Part shown: one piece after another, positions 31,265 through 31,933 of the stretch
Layout of the letters: each line of letters starts with the position of its first letter
How positions within the stretch are numbered: the stretch's first letter is position 1
Assembly: GCA_034429695.1 (NCBI GenBank)
Contig: DAOUGC010000075.1
Location: forward strand, 1-31,933
Source: DAOUGC01 sp034429695
GTDB lineage: Bacteria > Chloroflexota > Anaerolineae > Anaerolineales > Anaerolineaceae
Length of the DNA stretch: 31,933 bases
Direction: 5' to 3'
Position numbers and translations under genes: made by a program
Notes under the pieces: generated by a model
The model's database searches: none
What the model was told of the DNA's origin: nothing
Seen by the model: the letters and a program-made list of their open reading frames with translations, nothing else

Positions 31265-31720
31265 ATGGAAAGAACACTGGTTCTTGTTAAACCCGATGGT
31301 GTGCAACGTGGATTGATCGGGGTGATCATCACCCGTCTTGAGCAACGTGGATTGAAACTGGTGGCTGCCAGGTTCCTGCAGGTACCCGTGGAGCTGGCAG
31401 AAGCACACTATGCAATTCACAAGGGAAAACCCTTCTATGAGGGTCTGGTGAGTTATATTACTTCATCCCCCGTGATGGCAATGGTTTGGGAAGGCACAAA
31501 TGCCATTGCCGCCGTCCGGCAGACCATGGGCGCCACCCGCCCCACCGAAGCTGCACCGGGAACCATACGCCATGATTATGGCTTGGAAATTGAACGCAAT
31601 CTGACCCATGCGTCTGACAGCGTGGAAAATGGCGCAGCCGAGGTGTCATTATGGTTTTCATCAGATGAACTGGTGGATTGGTCAAGAGATGTTGAAAAAT
31701 GGATTAGAAAATTGGCCTGA
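31265..31720 (+). CDS. ndk: Nucleoside diphosphate kinase
   Basis: A 151-residue cytosolic enzyme that transfers phosphate from ATP to nucleoside diphosphates through a phospho-histidine. The active-site segment is NLTHASDS with H115; K9 in VLVKPDGVQRGLIG and the PGTIRHDYG segment complete the nucleotide site. The usual RGDFG reads RHDYG, a small variation. Length is normal. ATG 31265 is preceded by a GGGAGGA ribosome-binding site. It follows the TPR gene after a hairpin and precedes tRNA-Asp. Confidence 0.97.
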   Translation: MERTLVLVKPDGVQRGLIGVIITRLEQRGLKLVAARFLQVPVELAEAHYAIHKGKPFYEGLVSYITSSPVMAMVWEGTNAIAAVRQTMGATRPTEAAPGTIRHDYGLEIERNLTHASDSVENGAAEVSLWFSSDELVDWSRDVEKWIRKLA

Positions 31721-31778
31721 TCAACAACAGCGGGGTTGAAGTTGGTGAACGAGTTTTCAAAAAAGCGCCACCAATTCC

Positions 31779-31807
31779 TTGACGATATACGGGGCACATG
31801 ATAAACT
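31779..31807 (+). promoter_or_regulatory. Candidate promoter of tRNA-Asp
   Basis: TTGACG (31779-31784), a 17-base spacer and TAAACT (31802-31807) lie upstream of the tRNA, leaving a 5' leader of about 30 bases. Confidence 0.6.
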
Positions 31808-31844
31808 ATTGTCCGTTGCCGAAATAAAGGCACAACCCAGAAAT

Positions 31845-31918
31845 GGGGGCGTGGTGTAGTGGTTTAACATGCGGCCCTGTCAAGGCCGAGACCGCGGGTT
31901 CGAATCCCGTCGCTCCCG
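31845..31918 (+). tRNA. tRNA-Asp (anticodon GTC)
   Basis: A 74-base cloverleaf folds completely. The acceptor stem is GGGGGCG with CGCTCCC and one G-U pair. The D arm is GTGT with ACAT, the anticodon arm is CGGCC-CTGTCAA-GGCCG with GTC at 31879-31881, and the T arm is GCGGG-TTCGAAT-CCCGT. The discriminator base is G, as expected for tRNA-Asp. CCA is not encoded (CTA follows), so it is added after transcription. Confidence 0.97.
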
Positions 31919-31933
31919 CTAGAAATCCACTTT

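Noticed and set aside
31742..31776. Terminator after ndk
   Set aside because: Only TTGGTG and CACCAA can pair across a loop of over 20 bases and no U-run follows; too weak to call.

Overview
The window reads as a stretch of bacterial chromosome, most likely from the phylum Chloroflexota, class Anaerolineae. I infer this from gene style, not from a search. The markers are a DUF2085 membrane protein fused to a glutaredoxin-like domain, a secreted SH3 protein with threonine/proline spacers, a zinc-ribbon orphan, a GldA/GldF/GldG-type ABC exporter with a DUF4340 partner, and a giant TPR protein whose acidic linker carries many P-x-W-L motifs. Base composition and gene density look uniform. I see no insertion sequence, phage gene, CRISPR array or integration scar, so this looks like core chromosome.

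Layout. From 1 to 8324 there is one co-directional minus-strand run of eleven genes, separated by 28 bases or fewer except for the gap before the truncated last gene: mgsA, smpB, a VTE5/dolichol-kinase-like membrane enzyme, an aromatic/histidine ammonia-lyase with an unusual MIO triad, a Tat-exported L,D-transpeptidase, ccdA, tlpA/resA-like, glutaredoxin-DUF2085, pgeF, yggS and the start of yggT (cut by the window edge). A divergent promoter region at about 8350-8410 separates it from a plus-strand trio: patatin-like lipase, small membrane protein, carboxylesterase. Then come an SH3 protein (minus), a zinc-ribbon protein (plus), gnd-zwf (minus, oxidative pentose phosphate pathway), and a plus-strand set of P1-family peptidase, divergent PRPP synthetase and DegV, closed by a clear terminator. 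An epimerase-like reductase (plus) meets an iron-ADH/LsrG-like pair (minus) end to end. hppA (K+-independent type proton pyrophosphatase) follows with its own promoter and a terminator with a UUCG loop.

The right third is plus-strand: the four-gene ABC exporter operon (21912-25735), an unusual structured leader before the primary sigma factor rpoD, the 1272-residue TPR/P-x-W-L protein (27330-31148), ndk, and tRNA-Asp(GTC).

Functional threads. CcdA, the TlpA-like thioredoxin and the Grx-DUF2085 fusion form a plausible thiol relay across the membrane. zwf/gnd, prs-like, ndk and hppA concern pentose phosphate, nucleotide and pyrophosphate metabolism. The L,D-transpeptidase, PgeF, YggS and YggT relate to the cell envelope and division.

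The best candidates for something undescribed are the P-x-W-L scaffold protein, the rpoD leader (an 8-base element able to pair either with a nearby copy or with the rpoD Shine-Dalgarno), and the Grx-DUF2085 redox cassette.
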